Source: Burkholderiales bacterium
GTDB lineage: Bacteria; Pseudomonadota; Gammaproteobacteria; Burkholderiales; Burkholderiaceae_C
Assembly (NCBI GenBank): GCA_016213265.1
Contig: JACRBA010000139.1
Location: forward strand, 1 to 43,394
Direction of reading: 5' to 3'
DNA: 43,394 bases
Part shown: positions 34,366-41,258 of the stretch, in pieces
How positions within the stretch are numbered: the stretch's first letter is position 1
Layout: the number at the start of each line of letters is the position of its first letter
The notes under the pieces: generated by a model
Told to the model about the DNA's origin: nothing
Seen by the model: the letters and a program-made list of their open reading frames with translations, nothing else
Database searches by the model: none
Made by a program: the position numbers and the translations under genes

Positions 34366-35298
34366 TCAAGGCGCCGCGGCCTGCAACCGCTCGCCGATCG
34401 CGTCGCCCACGTGCTGCATGAAGGCGCGCACGCGCGCGGTGTCGCGCAGGTCGGGGTGGGTCAGCATCCACAGCGGCACGCTCAGCTCGGGGATGGGGTC
34501 GGACACGGCCACCAGCTCGGGGTGCGTGGCCTCCATGAAGCTGGGCAGCACCGCCACGCCGATGCCGGTGCGCAGCATGGCCGCCACCGCATTGAAGATG
34601 TCCACCCGCACGCGCACCTGCGAGGCCACCAGGTGCTGGCGCATCCACAGGTCGTAGACGCGGCTGCGGCCATCGCGCTCGAAGGCGATCCATGGGGCCT
34701 CCTTCAGCAGCACGGGCAGCGGCGTCACCGCCTGCGGCAGCCCGGCCGCACCGCGCATGGCGTACACCCGGCAGGGGGCCTCGCCCAGGCGCCGGCCCAC
34801 CAGGTGCTCGGCCACCTGCGACGACAGGCGCAGCGCCACGTCCGCCTGCCGCTGCGACCAGCCGGCCGAGGCCTCGGGGCCACGCCGGGCCAGGTCCACC
34901 ATGAAGGCGTTTTCCAGCACCTCCACCTCGATGCCCGGGTAGTCGCGGGCGAAGGCCGCCAGCGGCGCCGGCAGCAGGTGCTCCATCACCACGAAGGCGG
35001 TGGTGACGCGCAGCTGGCCCGTGAGCCCGCGGTCGCGGCCCTGGATGCGACGCTCGATCTCGTCGGCCTGGTCGGCCATGCGGCGCGCCTGCTCCAGCAG
35101 CAGCGAGCCCGCCTCGGTGGGCTCGTAGCCCTGCCGGCTGCGCTCGAACAGCCGGGCGCCCAGCTGGGCCTCCAGTACGTCCAGCCGGCGCAGCACGGTG
35201 GTGTGGTTCACCCCCAGCTGGCGCGCCGCCGAGGCGAGCGAGCCGCCGTGGGCGATGGCCAGGGCGTAACGCAGGTCGTTCCAATCCAGGTGGGGCAT
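34366..35298 (-). CDS. LysR-type transcriptional regulator
   Basis: 310 residues from the ATG at 35298. The N-terminal winged helix-turn-helix (about 4-62) reads LDWNDLRYALAIAHGGSLASAARQLGV, continuing through NHTTVLRRLDVLEAQLGARLF. A linker helix and a periplasmic-binding-protein-like effector domain (about 92-300) follow. The sensor domain resembles the CrgA/AaeR-type group without a clear ligand. It is divergent from a 63-codon frame. The shared region has two related palindromes, one of which overlaps the predicted -35 of this gene, as expected for LysR autorepression. TrxC lies immediately downstream. Confidence 0.93.
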   Translation of the reverse strand: MPHLDWNDLRYALAIAHGGSLASAARQLGVNHTTVLRRLDVLEAQLGARLFERSRQGYEPTEAGSLLLEQARRMADQADEIERRIQGRDRGLTGQLRVTTAFVVMEHLLPAPLAAFARDYPGIEVEVLENAFMVDLARRGPEASAGWSQRQADVALRLSSQVAEHLVGRRLGEAPCRVYAMRGAAGLPQAVTPLPVLLKEAPWIAFERDGRSRVYDLWMRQHLVASQVRVRVDIFNAVAAMLRTGIGVAVLPSFMEATHPELVAVSDPIPELSVPLWMLTHPDLRDTARVRAFMQHVGDAIGERLQAAAP

Positions 35299-35304
35299 GG
35301 GGCG

Positions 35305-35332
35305 AGTGTGGGACAAGCGTGCAAATTTGCAA
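35305..35332 (-). promoter_or_regulatory. Predicted promoter of the LysR-type gene
   Basis: On the minus strand, TTGCAA (35332-35327) is separated by 16 bases from CACACT (35310-35305), which ends six bases before the ATG at 35298. The -35 lies in the 12-bp palindrome at 35320-35331. Confidence 0.5.
35320..35331. promoter_or_regulatory. LysR-type operator candidate 1 (palindrome TGCAAATTTGCA)
   Basis: A perfect 12-bp palindrome that overlaps the predicted -35 of the LysR-type gene. A closely related sequence, GCAAATCTGC, lies 40 bp further on. Its AT-rich centre stands out in this GC-rich DNA and fits the dyad recognised by LysR-type proteins. Confidence 0.6.
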
Positions 35333-35354
35333 AGTCGAACTGCGCAGCGCCACA

Positions 35355-35383
35355 TTGCCGGCAAATCTGCCCGCGTCTACGAT
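35355..35383 (+). promoter_or_regulatory. Predicted sigma-70 promoter of the 63-codon frame
   Basis: TTGCCG (35355-35360), a 17-base spacer and TACGAT (35378-35383). The start codon at 35416 follows 32 bases later. This is the best-spaced -35/-10 pair seen in the window. Confidence 0.6.
35361..35370. promoter_or_regulatory. LysR-type operator candidate 2 (GCAAATCTGC)
   Basis: Differs by one base from the core GCAAATTTGC of candidate 1 and lies 40 bp away centre to centre, about four helical turns. It sits in the spacer directly after the -35 of the divergent promoter, so binding could block or adjust RNA polymerase there. Confidence 0.5.
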
Positions 35384-35415
35384 GTTCTTCACGACGTAAG
35401 ATCCGGGTTAACCCC

Positions 35416-35607
35416 ATGATCACGACCCCTTCTTCTTCCCCGCTGCACAGCCTGGACGCCTGGCCGGGTGAGAGCGCGCGCCCGCCGCTGCGCCTGCTGG
35501 AAGGGCGCGCCGTGGCCCGCCCCGCGGGCCGCCCCGCCCGGCCGGCGGGTGGCGCTGGCCAGGCCCGCTGGCTGCAGCGCCTGCAGCGCGCCCTCGGCAT
35601 CGCCTGA
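35416..35607 (+). CDS. Small hypothetical protein, divergent from the LysR-type gene
   Basis: 63 residues from an ATG at 35416. I do not recognise it. It begins MITTPSSSPLHSLDAWPGE, is rich in Arg, Pro, Ala and Gly, contains the repeated RPAGRPARPAGG stretch, and ends with an amphipathic RWLQRLQRALGIA helix. No membrane helix or cysteine is present. Support for its being real comes mainly from position: a well-spaced promoter and LysR-type operator directly upstream, and its short untranslated leader. Against it, the composition is what GC-rich DNA yields by chance, and no clear Shine-Dalgarno sequence precedes the ATG. It could be a small target of the adjacent regulator, or the promoter could serve a non-coding RNA or the sigma factor gene downstream. 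Confidence 0.45.
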   Translation: MITTPSSSPLHSLDAWPGESARPPLRLLEGRAVARPAGRPARPAGGAGQARWLQRLQRALGIA

Positions 35608-35664
35608 TCCGCGCATCCCTGGCGCCCCCCTTGCGCGGCCGGTGACACGGCTGCGCCGGCGAGG

Positions 35665-35670
35665 GAATAT
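35665..35670 (+). promoter_or_regulatory. Predicted -10 element of the sigma factor gene
   Basis: GAATAT ends six bases before the GTG at 35677, the same spacing as at several other leaderless starts here. There is no Shine-Dalgarno sequence. Confidence 0.4.
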
Positions 35671-35676
35671 GCGGGC

Positions 35677-36282
35677 GTGCCCGCACGTAAGCACGGCGTG
35701 ACCGCGCCCGCGCCCTTCCGCCAGCAATTGCTCGAGGCCCTGCCTCGCGTGCGCCGCTACGCCCGCACGCTGTGCTTCGACGCCGCGGCCGTGGACGACC
35801 TGGTGCAGGCCACCGCCCTGCGCGCGCTCAGCCACTGGCACCAGTACGACCCGCAGCGCGACATGCGCGTGTGGCTGCTGTCCATCGCCCACAACGCCCA
35901 CCTCGACCGGCTGCGCCAGGAGCGGCGCCTGAGCCTGCTCGAGCCCGACGAGCTGGCCGCCGCCGCGCAGGCCGCGCACGAGGCCCAGGGCGGCCAAGCC
36001 CCTGGCACCGCCGAGCGCGTCGCGCTGCGCCTGGACCTGCTCGCGGCGCTGGCCCGCGTGACGCCGGCCCACCGCGAGATCCTGCTGCTGGTGGCGGTGG
36101 AAGAGCTGAGCTACGCGGAGTGCGCCGAGGTGCTGGGCGTGCCGGCCGGCACGGTGATGTCGCGCCTGGCGCGCGCACGGGCCGCCCTGCGCACCGCCCT
36201 GGGCGACGACGACGCCGGCCGCGCCGCCCCGCGCGTGCCACGTGAGGTGGCACCTGGCCGCACCCTGCGCAGGGTGGTGTGA
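35677..36282 (+). CDS. ECF (sigma-70 group 4) RNA polymerase sigma factor
   Basis: 201 residues from a GTG at 35677, supported by a -10-like GAATAT six bases upstream; a GTG at 35698 is an alternative. Region 2 (about 15-85) has the AVDDLVQATALRAL helix and RVWLLSIAHNAHLDRLRQE, the core-binding and -10 recognition segment. Region 4 (about 118-175) has PAHREILLLVAVEELSYAEC and the helix-turn-helix continuing to VPAGTVMSRLARARAAL. It directs RNA polymerase to a small regulon in response to a signal sensed by the next gene, an anti-sigma factor overlapping it by one base (TGATG). No obvious autoregulated ECF promoter was found. Confidence 0.93.
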   Translation: MPARKHGVTAPAPFRQQLLEALPRVRRYARTLCFDAAAVDDLVQATALRALSHWHQYDPQRDMRVWLLSIAHNAHLDRLRQERRLSLLEPDELAAAAQAAHEAQGGQAPGTAERVALRLDLLAALARVTPAHREILLLVAVEELSYAECAEVLGVPAGTVMSRLARARAALRTALGDDDAGRAAPRVPREVAPGRTLRRVV

Positions 36283-37118
36283 TGGCGCACCCGCTCGACA
36301 CCCGCCCCACCGACGAGCAACTCGGCGCCTGGCTCGACGGTGAGCTGGACGCCGATGCCCGGCAGCAGGTGGACGCCTGGCTCGCCGCCCACCCCAACGA
36401 GGCCGCGCGGCTGCAGCGCTGGGCCGACGACGAGGCCGGCCTGCGCGAGGGCCTGCATGCCCAGCTGGCCGAACCGCTGCCCGAGCGCTGGCACCGCCTC
36501 GTGGCCGGGCACCGCCGAGCCGGCCCGGGCTGGCCGCTGGCGGCGAGCCTGGCGCTGGCCAGCGCGCTGGCCGGCGGGGCCGCGGGCGGCGGCGCGGCCT
36601 GGTGGTGGGCTGGGTCGAGCGCGGCGCCACCGACCGCGGCACCCCAGGCCACCGCGCAGGCTGCCACGGCCTGGCCCCGCCTGGCGGCCGCCGCGCACGC
36701 GGTGTACGTGCCCGAACAACGGCACCCGGTGGAGGTGGCGGTGGCCGGCGCGGGCGACGCGGCCGCCCAGCGCGCGCAGGAGGCGCATCTGGCCGGCTGG
36801 CTCACCCGCCGGCTGTCGGTGCCGGTGCAGCTGTTCGACCTGCAGGCCCAGGGCTACGCCCTGGTGGGCGGCCGGCTGCTGCCCGAGCCCACCGGCCCGA
36901 GCGCCCAACTGATGTACCAGGACGCCGCCGGTGCCCGCGTCACGGTGTACCTGCGGCGCCAGGGCGGCGAGGCGCCCGCGGCCTTCCGCTACGAGGCGGT
37001 GGACGGCCTGGGCATGTTCTATTGGGTGGACGGCCCGGTGGGCTACGCCCTGGTGGGTGCGCTGCCACGCGAGCGCCTGCTGGCGCTGGCCGAGGCCATC
37101 GCGCACCAGGGCGGCTGA
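36282..37118 (+). CDS. Membrane-bound anti-sigma factor
   Basis: 278 residues; the ATG at 36282 overlaps the sigma factor stop (a GTG at 36279 would add one residue). The cytoplasmic N-terminus (1-70) has the anti-sigma helix pattern PTDEQLGAWLDGELDADARQ, but without the HxxxCxxC zinc motif, so it is not a redox-sensing ZAS type. One membrane helix follows (about 87-108, WPLAASLALASALAGG, then glycine-rich). The periplasmic part of about 165 residues ends in a beta-rich region (TVYLRRQGGEAPAAFRYEAVDGLGMFYWVDGPVGYALVG, split here for length) similar to the C-terminal domain of RsiW/ChrR-unrelated anti-sigma proteins. It holds the sigma factor inactive until a signal releases it. The signal is unknown. 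Confidence 0.9.
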   Translation: MAHPLDTRPTDEQLGAWLDGELDADARQQVDAWLAAHPNEAARLQRWADDEAGLREGLHAQLAEPLPERWHRLVAGHRRAGPGWPLAASLALASALAGGAAGGGAAWWWAGSSAAPPTAAPQATAQAATAWPRLAAAAHAVYVPEQRHPVEVAVAGAGDAAAQRAQEAHLAGWLTRRLSVPVQLFDLQAQGYALVGGRLLPEPTGPSAQLMYQDAAGARVTVYLRRQGGEAPAAFRYEAVDGLGMFYWVDGPVGYALVGALPRERLLALAEAIAHQGG

Positions 37119-37126
37119 GGCCGCCC
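37109..37126. terminator. Hairpin around the anti-sigma stop codon
   Basis: GGGCGGC (37109-37115) and GCCGCCC (37120-37126) form a perfect 7-bp stem with TGAG, the stop codon, in the loop. It lies at the convergent end of the anti-sigma and coiled-coil genes. No T-tract is present, so it is a weak terminator candidate. Confidence 0.35.
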
Positions 37127-37143
37127 GGCGGCGGCCCGCGCCC

Positions 37144-37776
37144 TCAACGGCGCGGCGGCTCGTCCTTGAACGATTCCATCGGCAGCGTCACCGAGTAGTC
37201 GCTGGGCAGCGCGCCGCCGCGGGTGGACGCGGGCCCGGGCACCGGCGTGGCCGGGGCGTGGATGGGCACCGGGCGGGTGCCGCCGCCCAGCGCGCCGGGG
37301 CCCGAGCTGCGCCGGCTGTCCTGCCGGTAGCGCTCGAGCTCGGTTTCCAGCGACTTCAGCTGCTCGCTGTGGGCCTTGTTCAGCTTGTCCACCTGCTCGA
37401 CCATGGTCTTCATGAGCTGCGACAGCTCGCCGCTGTGCGCATGGCGCAGCTCGTCGAGCGCCTGCTCCTGGCGCAGGCGCTCGGCCTGGCGCTCCTGCTC
37501 GCGCTCCTGCTGCTGGCGCGAATGCGCCTCGGCCAGCGACTTGAGCTGGGCGCTGAGCTGCAGGTTGGCGGCGCGCAGCCGCTCGAGCAGGCGCTGCTGC
37601 GGGCTGGCGTCCCGGCCGGCGCCCTCACCGCCCGGCTGCGAGGGCAAGGCGTCCGCGTCGTCGCCCGCGGGTGCGTTGCGGCGGCCGCGCCGCCGCGCCG
37701 CGCCGAGCATCATGCCGAGCCCCAGCCCCACCGCCACGGCCAGCGCTGGCCAGATCCATGCCATGTAGTCGTTCAT
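37144..37776 (-). CDS. Membrane-anchored coiled-coil protein of unknown function
   Basis: 210 residues from the ATG at 37776; G-rich sequence upstream is a weak ribosome site. One N-terminal membrane helix (about 5-26, MAWIWPALAVAVGLGLGMML), then a basic stretch and a polar linker. A coiled coil of about 90 residues (about 62-150) is rich in Gln, Glu and Arg (LKSLAEAHSRQQQEREQ). The tail is proline- and serine-rich and disordered. The layout of a single helix followed by a cytoplasmic coiled coil resembles RmuC- or ZipA-like scaffolds, but no homologous domain can be named. Transcribed alone between the anti-sigma and AmpG-like genes. Confidence 0.78.
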   Translation of the reverse strand: MNDYMAWIWPALAVAVGLGLGMMLGAARRRGRRNAPAGDDADALPSQPGGEGAGRDASPQQRLLERLRAANLQLSAQLKSLAEAHSRQQQEREQERQAERLRQEQALDELRHAHSGELSQLMKTMVEQVDKLNKAHSEQLKSLETELERYRQDSRRSSGPGALGGGTRPVPIHAPATPVPGPASTRGGALPSDYSVTLPMESFKDEPPRR

Positions 37777-37925
37777 GCGTGTCGATCCCCCCACCGCGCC
37801 GCTGCGGCCCCGCCCCCAGCGGCTTGGCGCCAAGGATGACATTGTGATGCGTCATGCGGTCTTCGGCCGAGAAAGTGACGGGTGTTCACCCTGAGTTCGT
37901 GCGCCTGGCGGCACGGCGGCCCTCC

Positions 37926-37931
37926 TAGAAT
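37926..37931 (+). promoter_or_regulatory. Predicted -10 element of the AmpG-like gene
   Basis: TAGAAT ends eight bases before the ATG at 37940, giving a nearly leaderless transcript. No Shine-Dalgarno sequence is present. Confidence 0.5.
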
Positions 37932-37939
37932 CGCCGCCC

Positions 37940-39502
37940 ATGCCTGATTCGCCCCGGCCGCCCACGCTGGCTTCGCTGCACCGGCTGGTCCTCGTGGCGC
38001 TGCTGGGCTTCGCCTCGGGCCTGCCGCTGGCGCTCACCGGCCAGGCCATGCAGGCCTGGCTCAGCCAGGACGGCCTGGACATCAAGACCATCGGCTTCCT
38101 CAGCCTGGTGGGCCTGCCCTACACCTTCAAGTTCCTCTGGGCGCCGCTGCTGGACCGGGTGGACCTGCCCGGGCTGTCGCGGCGGCGCGGCTGGCTGGTG
38201 CTGTCGCAGCTGGCGTTGGCGGCCGCCCTGTGGGCGATGGCGGGCGTCTCGCCGAGTGGCGAGCTGGCGCTGTTCGGCGGCCTGGCCGTGCTGGTCGCCT
38301 TCCTCTCTGCCACCCAGGACGCCGTCTACGACGCCTACCGCAGCGACCTGCTGCCGCCGCGCGAGCGGGGCCTCGGCGCCTCGCTCAACACCATGGGCTA
38401 CCGGCTGGCGATGATCCTGTCGGGCGGCGTGGCCCTGATCTGGACCGACCCGGCGCAGGGCAACGGCTGGGGCTGGCCCGACGTCTACCGCCTGATGGCC
38501 GGCCTGATGGCCGGCGCGGCCGTGCTGAGCGCGTTCGCCCTGCCGGGCCTGCCGCGCCCGCCCGAGCGCCACACCCCCGTGCGGCGCGACCTGCTCGGCT
38601 TCCTGGCCGTGGCCGCCGCCGCGGCGCTGGGCTACCTGGCCACGCGCGCCGGCTTCGACGCGGCCCAGGGCCTGTTCGCCACGTCGCTCGCCGAGCGGCC
38701 GGCGCTCAAGGGCTGGGTCGACCTGGGCGTGCTGCTGCTGGGCATCGGCTTCACGCTGCCGCTCGCCGCCTGGGCGGCGCGGCGGGCGCGGTTCGAGACC
38801 CTGCTGTCCGGCCTGGGCGACTACTTCCGCCAGCCCGGCGCGGCGGCGATGCTGGTGTTCATCGTGCTCTACAAGCTGGGTGACGCCTTCGCCGGCGCGC
38901 TGATGACGCCCTTCCTGCTGCAGAGCATGGCCTTCCCGCCGGCCGAGGTGGGGCTGGTGAACAAGGTGCTGGGCCTGTGGCTCACCATCCTGGGCGCACT
39001 GCTAGGCGGGGCGCTCATGCTGCGCATCGGCCTGTGGCGCGCGCTCATGCTCTTCGGCGTGCTGCAGATGGCCAGCAACCTGGGCTTCTGGTGGCTGGCG
39101 GTGCACGGGCGCGGCGCGCTGCCGGGGCTGGTGGTGCCGGCCTTCGACCTGGGCTTCGTGCACCTGGCCACGCCCACGCCCGTGGATGGCGGGCTGCTGC
39201 TCGTCATCGCGCTGGAGAACCTGTCCGGCGGCATGGGCACGGCCGCCTTCCTGGCCTTCCTGATGAGCCTGACCACCCAGGCCTTCTCGGCCACGCAGTT
39301 CGCCATGCTCTCGGCCTTCGCGTCGGTGGGCCGGGTGTGGGTGGGGCCGCTGGCGGGCGTGCTGGCCGGCGCCATCGGCTGGCCGGTGTTCTTCATCGTC
39401 TCCACCGTGGTGGCGCTGCCGGCGCTCGGCCTGCTGTGGTGGCTGCGCGCACCGGTGCGTGCGCTCGAGGTGCCGGCCGGCCCGCCACCGGCGGACGACT
39501 GA
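37940..39502 (+). CDS. ampG: AmpG-like muropeptide transporter (MFS)
   Basis: 520 residues with about 14 hydrophobic segments. The opening LVALLGFASGLPLALTGQAMQAWLS and the GLPYTFKFLWAPLLDR loop are the AmpG signatures; DAVYDAYRSDLL and NTMGYRLAMILSGG are conserved in helices 4 and 5. AmpG imports GlcNAc-anhydroMurNAc peptides released from the cell wall, for recycling and, where present, AmpR-controlled beta-lactamase induction. No recycling enzyme lies nearby in this window. Homologues range from about 420 to 590 residues, so this length is normal. The start is supported by TAGAAT eight bases upstream. Confidence 0.92.
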   Translation: MPDSPRPPTLASLHRLVLVALLGFASGLPLALTGQAMQAWLSQDGLDIKTIGFLSLVGLPYTFKFLWAPLLDRVDLPGLSRRRGWLVLSQLALAAALWAMAGVSPSGELALFGGLAVLVAFLSATQDAVYDAYRSDLLPPRERGLGASLNTMGYRLAMILSGGVALIWTDPAQGNGWGWPDVYRLMAGLMAGAAVLSAFALPGLPRPPERHTPVRRDLLGFLAVAAAAALGYLATRAGFDAAQGLFATSLAERPALKGWVDLGVLLLGIGFTLPLAAWAARRARFETLLSGLGDYFRQPGAAAMLVFIVLYKLGDAFAGALMTPFLLQSMAFPPAEVGLVNKVLGLWLTILGALLGGALMLRIGLWRALMLFGVLQMASNLGFWWLAVHGRGALPGLVVPAFDLGFVHLATPTPVDGGLLLVIALENLSGGMGTAAFLAFLMSLTTQAFSATQFAMLSAFASVGRVWVGPLAGVLAGAIGWPVFFIVSTVVALPALGLLWWLRAPVRALEVPAGPPPADD

Positions 39503-39593
39503 GCGGCGGGAGCCCGGCCGCCTGCACCGCCAGCGGCCTGCCGCCACAATGGCGACTGCCCGGCGCCCGTGCCGCGCCGGCATGCTGCCTGCC

Positions 39594-40550
39594 ATGCCCG
39601 ACCTCCGCCCCCTGACTGCTGCGGCCGACCGGCCCGACGACGAACCCGAGCTCACCCTGCCGCCCCTGGCCCACCGCGGCGGCTGCACCTGCGCGCTGCA
39701 CGCGCGGCGCCGCGCCGGCGGCTGGCTGCTGGCCGGCGCGGGCGCCGGCCTGTGGCCGGCGGCCGGCCAGGCGCAAGGCGTCGCCAAGGACGTGGGCGAG
39801 CAGTCGCGCTTCTCGGGCCTGGTGTCCGCCGAGGACGTGGAGAAGGCCGCCGCCGATCAGTACAACCAGCTCAAGCGCGAGGCCGCGTCCAAGCGCCTGC
39901 TCGCGCCCGACACCGACCCGCAGCTGCAGCGCCTGCGCGCCACGGCCGAACGCATCATCCCCTTCGCCGCGCCCTGGAACAGCCGCGCCAAGGGCTGGCG
40001 CTGGGAGGTCATCCTCATCCGCAAGAAGGACCTCAACGCCTTCTGCATGCCCGGCGGCAAGATCGCCTACTTCGACGGCATCCTGCAGCGCCTGCAGCTG
40101 AGCGACGACGAGGTGGCGGTGATCATGGGCCACGAGATGGCCCACGCGCTGCGCGAGCACGCGCGCGAGCGCATGGGCAAGACGGTGGCCACCCGCGTGG
40201 GCGCGGGCCTGCTCAGCTCGCTGCTCGGCCTGGGCAACCTGGGCGACGCGGCGCTGAACATCGGCGCGCAGCTGCTGACCCTGAAGTTCAGCCGCGAGGA
40301 CGAATCCGAGGCCGACCTGGTGGGCCTGGAGCTGGCCGCCCGCGCCGGCTACAACCCGGCCGCGGGCGTGACGCTGTGGCAGAAGATGATGAAGGCCGCC
40401 GAAGGCGCGCCGCCCGAGTTCATGTCCACCCACCCGGCCGGGCCCACCCGCGTGCGCGACATCCAGCAGACCCTGCCCAAGGTGCAGCCGCTGTACACCG
40501 GCGCGCCCAAGCCGCCGCGCGTCTACGGGCCGCCGCCGACCACGCCCTGA
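39594..40550 (+). CDS. M48 family metalloprotease, secreted
   Basis: 318 residues from the ATG at 39594; ATGs at 39582 and 39549 are also in frame, and none has a ribosome site. The N-terminal RRRAGGWLLAGAGAGLWPAAGQAQ resembles a secretion signal with adjacent arginines, possibly twin-arginine. The catalytic domain has the zinc motif HEMAH (HExxH) with a third ligand in EDESEADLVGLELAARAGY, as in M48 (Ste24/HtpX/LoiP/BepA) enzymes. FCMPGGKIAYFDGIL is the conserved strand before it. BepA- and LoiP-type relatives act in the periplasm on outer-membrane protein assembly. No TPR region follows, so it is closer to LoiP/YcaL than to BepA. A CACAAT at 39545-39550 may be its -10. Confidence 0.9.
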   Translation: MPDLRPLTAAADRPDDEPELTLPPLAHRGGCTCALHARRRAGGWLLAGAGAGLWPAAGQAQGVAKDVGEQSRFSGLVSAEDVEKAAADQYNQLKREAASKRLLAPDTDPQLQRLRATAERIIPFAAPWNSRAKGWRWEVILIRKKDLNAFCMPGGKIAYFDGILQRLQLSDDEVAVIMGHEMAHALREHARERMGKTVATRVGAGLLSSLLGLGNLGDAALNIGAQLLTLKFSREDESEADLVGLELAARAGYNPAAGVTLWQKMMKAAEGAPPEFMSTHPAGPTRVRDIQQTLPKVQPLYTGAPKPPRVYGPPPTTP

Positions 40551-40563
40551 GGCACGGAGCGGC

Positions 40564-41202
40564 TCAGGTGCCGCGCACGTAGGGGTTGGTGCGGCGCTCG
40601 CGGCCGAAGCTGCTCTCCGGCCCGTGGCCGGGGATGAACACCGTGTCGTCGCCCATGGGCCACAGGCGCTGCGTGATGCTGGCGATCAGCGTGTCGTGGT
40701 CGCCGCCCGGGAAATCGGTGCGGCCGATGGAGCCGGCAAAGAGCACGTCGCCCACGAAGCAGCGTTTGGCCTCGGCGCTGTAAAACACCACGTGGCCGGG
40801 CGTGTGGCCGGGGCAGTGGCGCACCTGCAGCGTGCAGTGGCCCAGCGTCACCGTGTCGCCATCGTCGAGCCAGCGCGTGGGCGTGAAGGGCTCGGCCGGC
40901 GCGAAGCCGAACATCGCCGCCTGCTGCGGCAGGCCGTCGATCCAGAACTGGTCGCCCGGGTGCGGGCCGATGATGGGCAGGCCCAGCTCACGGGCCAGCG
41001 TGCCGGTGCCGCCTGCATGGTCGATGTGGGCGTGGGTCAGCCACAGCGCCTTCAGCGTGAGGCCCCGCTCGGCCACCGCGGCCTTCAGCCGCTCGACCTC
41101 GCCGCCCGGGTCGATCAGCGCGGCCTCGTTGGTCTCGTCGCACCAGACGAGCGAGCAGTTCTGCTGGAAGGGCGTGACGGGCAGGGTCTGGTAGCGCAGC
41201 AT
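40564..41202 (-). CDS. gloC: GloC/YcbL-like metallo-beta-lactamase-fold hydrolase
   Basis: 212 residues. The zinc-binding motif HAHIDHAGG (THxHxDH) is followed by further ligands in HCPGHTPGHVVFY, the GDVLFAGSIGRTDFPGGD signature and PGHGPESSFGRERRTNPYV. The latter two are characteristic of the type II glyoxalase YcbL (GloC), which hydrolyses S-D-lactoylglutathione to lactate and glutathione and lacks the C-terminal helical domain of GloB. The length of about 215 fits. Together with two glutathione S-transferases it points to an active glutathione economy. CACAAT ends six bases before the ATG (41214-41209). Confidence 0.93.
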   Translation of the reverse strand: MLRYQTLPVTPFQQNCSLVWCDETNEAALIDPGGEVERLKAAVAERGLTLKALWLTHAHIDHAGGTGTLARELGLPIIGPHPGDQFWIDGLPQQAAMFGFAPAEPFTPTRWLDDGDTVTLGHCTLQVRHCPGHTPGHVVFYSAEAKRCFVGDVLFAGSIGRTDFPGGDHDTLIASITQRLWPMGDDTVFIPGHGPESSFGRERRTNPYVRGT

Positions 41203-41208
41203 GGGGCG

Positions 41209-41214
41209 ATTGTG
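41209..41214 (-). promoter_or_regulatory. Predicted -10 element, leaderless start of gloC
   Basis: CACAAT on the minus strand ends six bases before the ATG at 41202; the sequence between is CGCCCC without a ribosome site. Confidence 0.55.
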
Positions 41215-41258
41215 GCGTCCGCGGCAGCCGGGTGGGCGCGGCGGCCCGGCGCGTCCCG

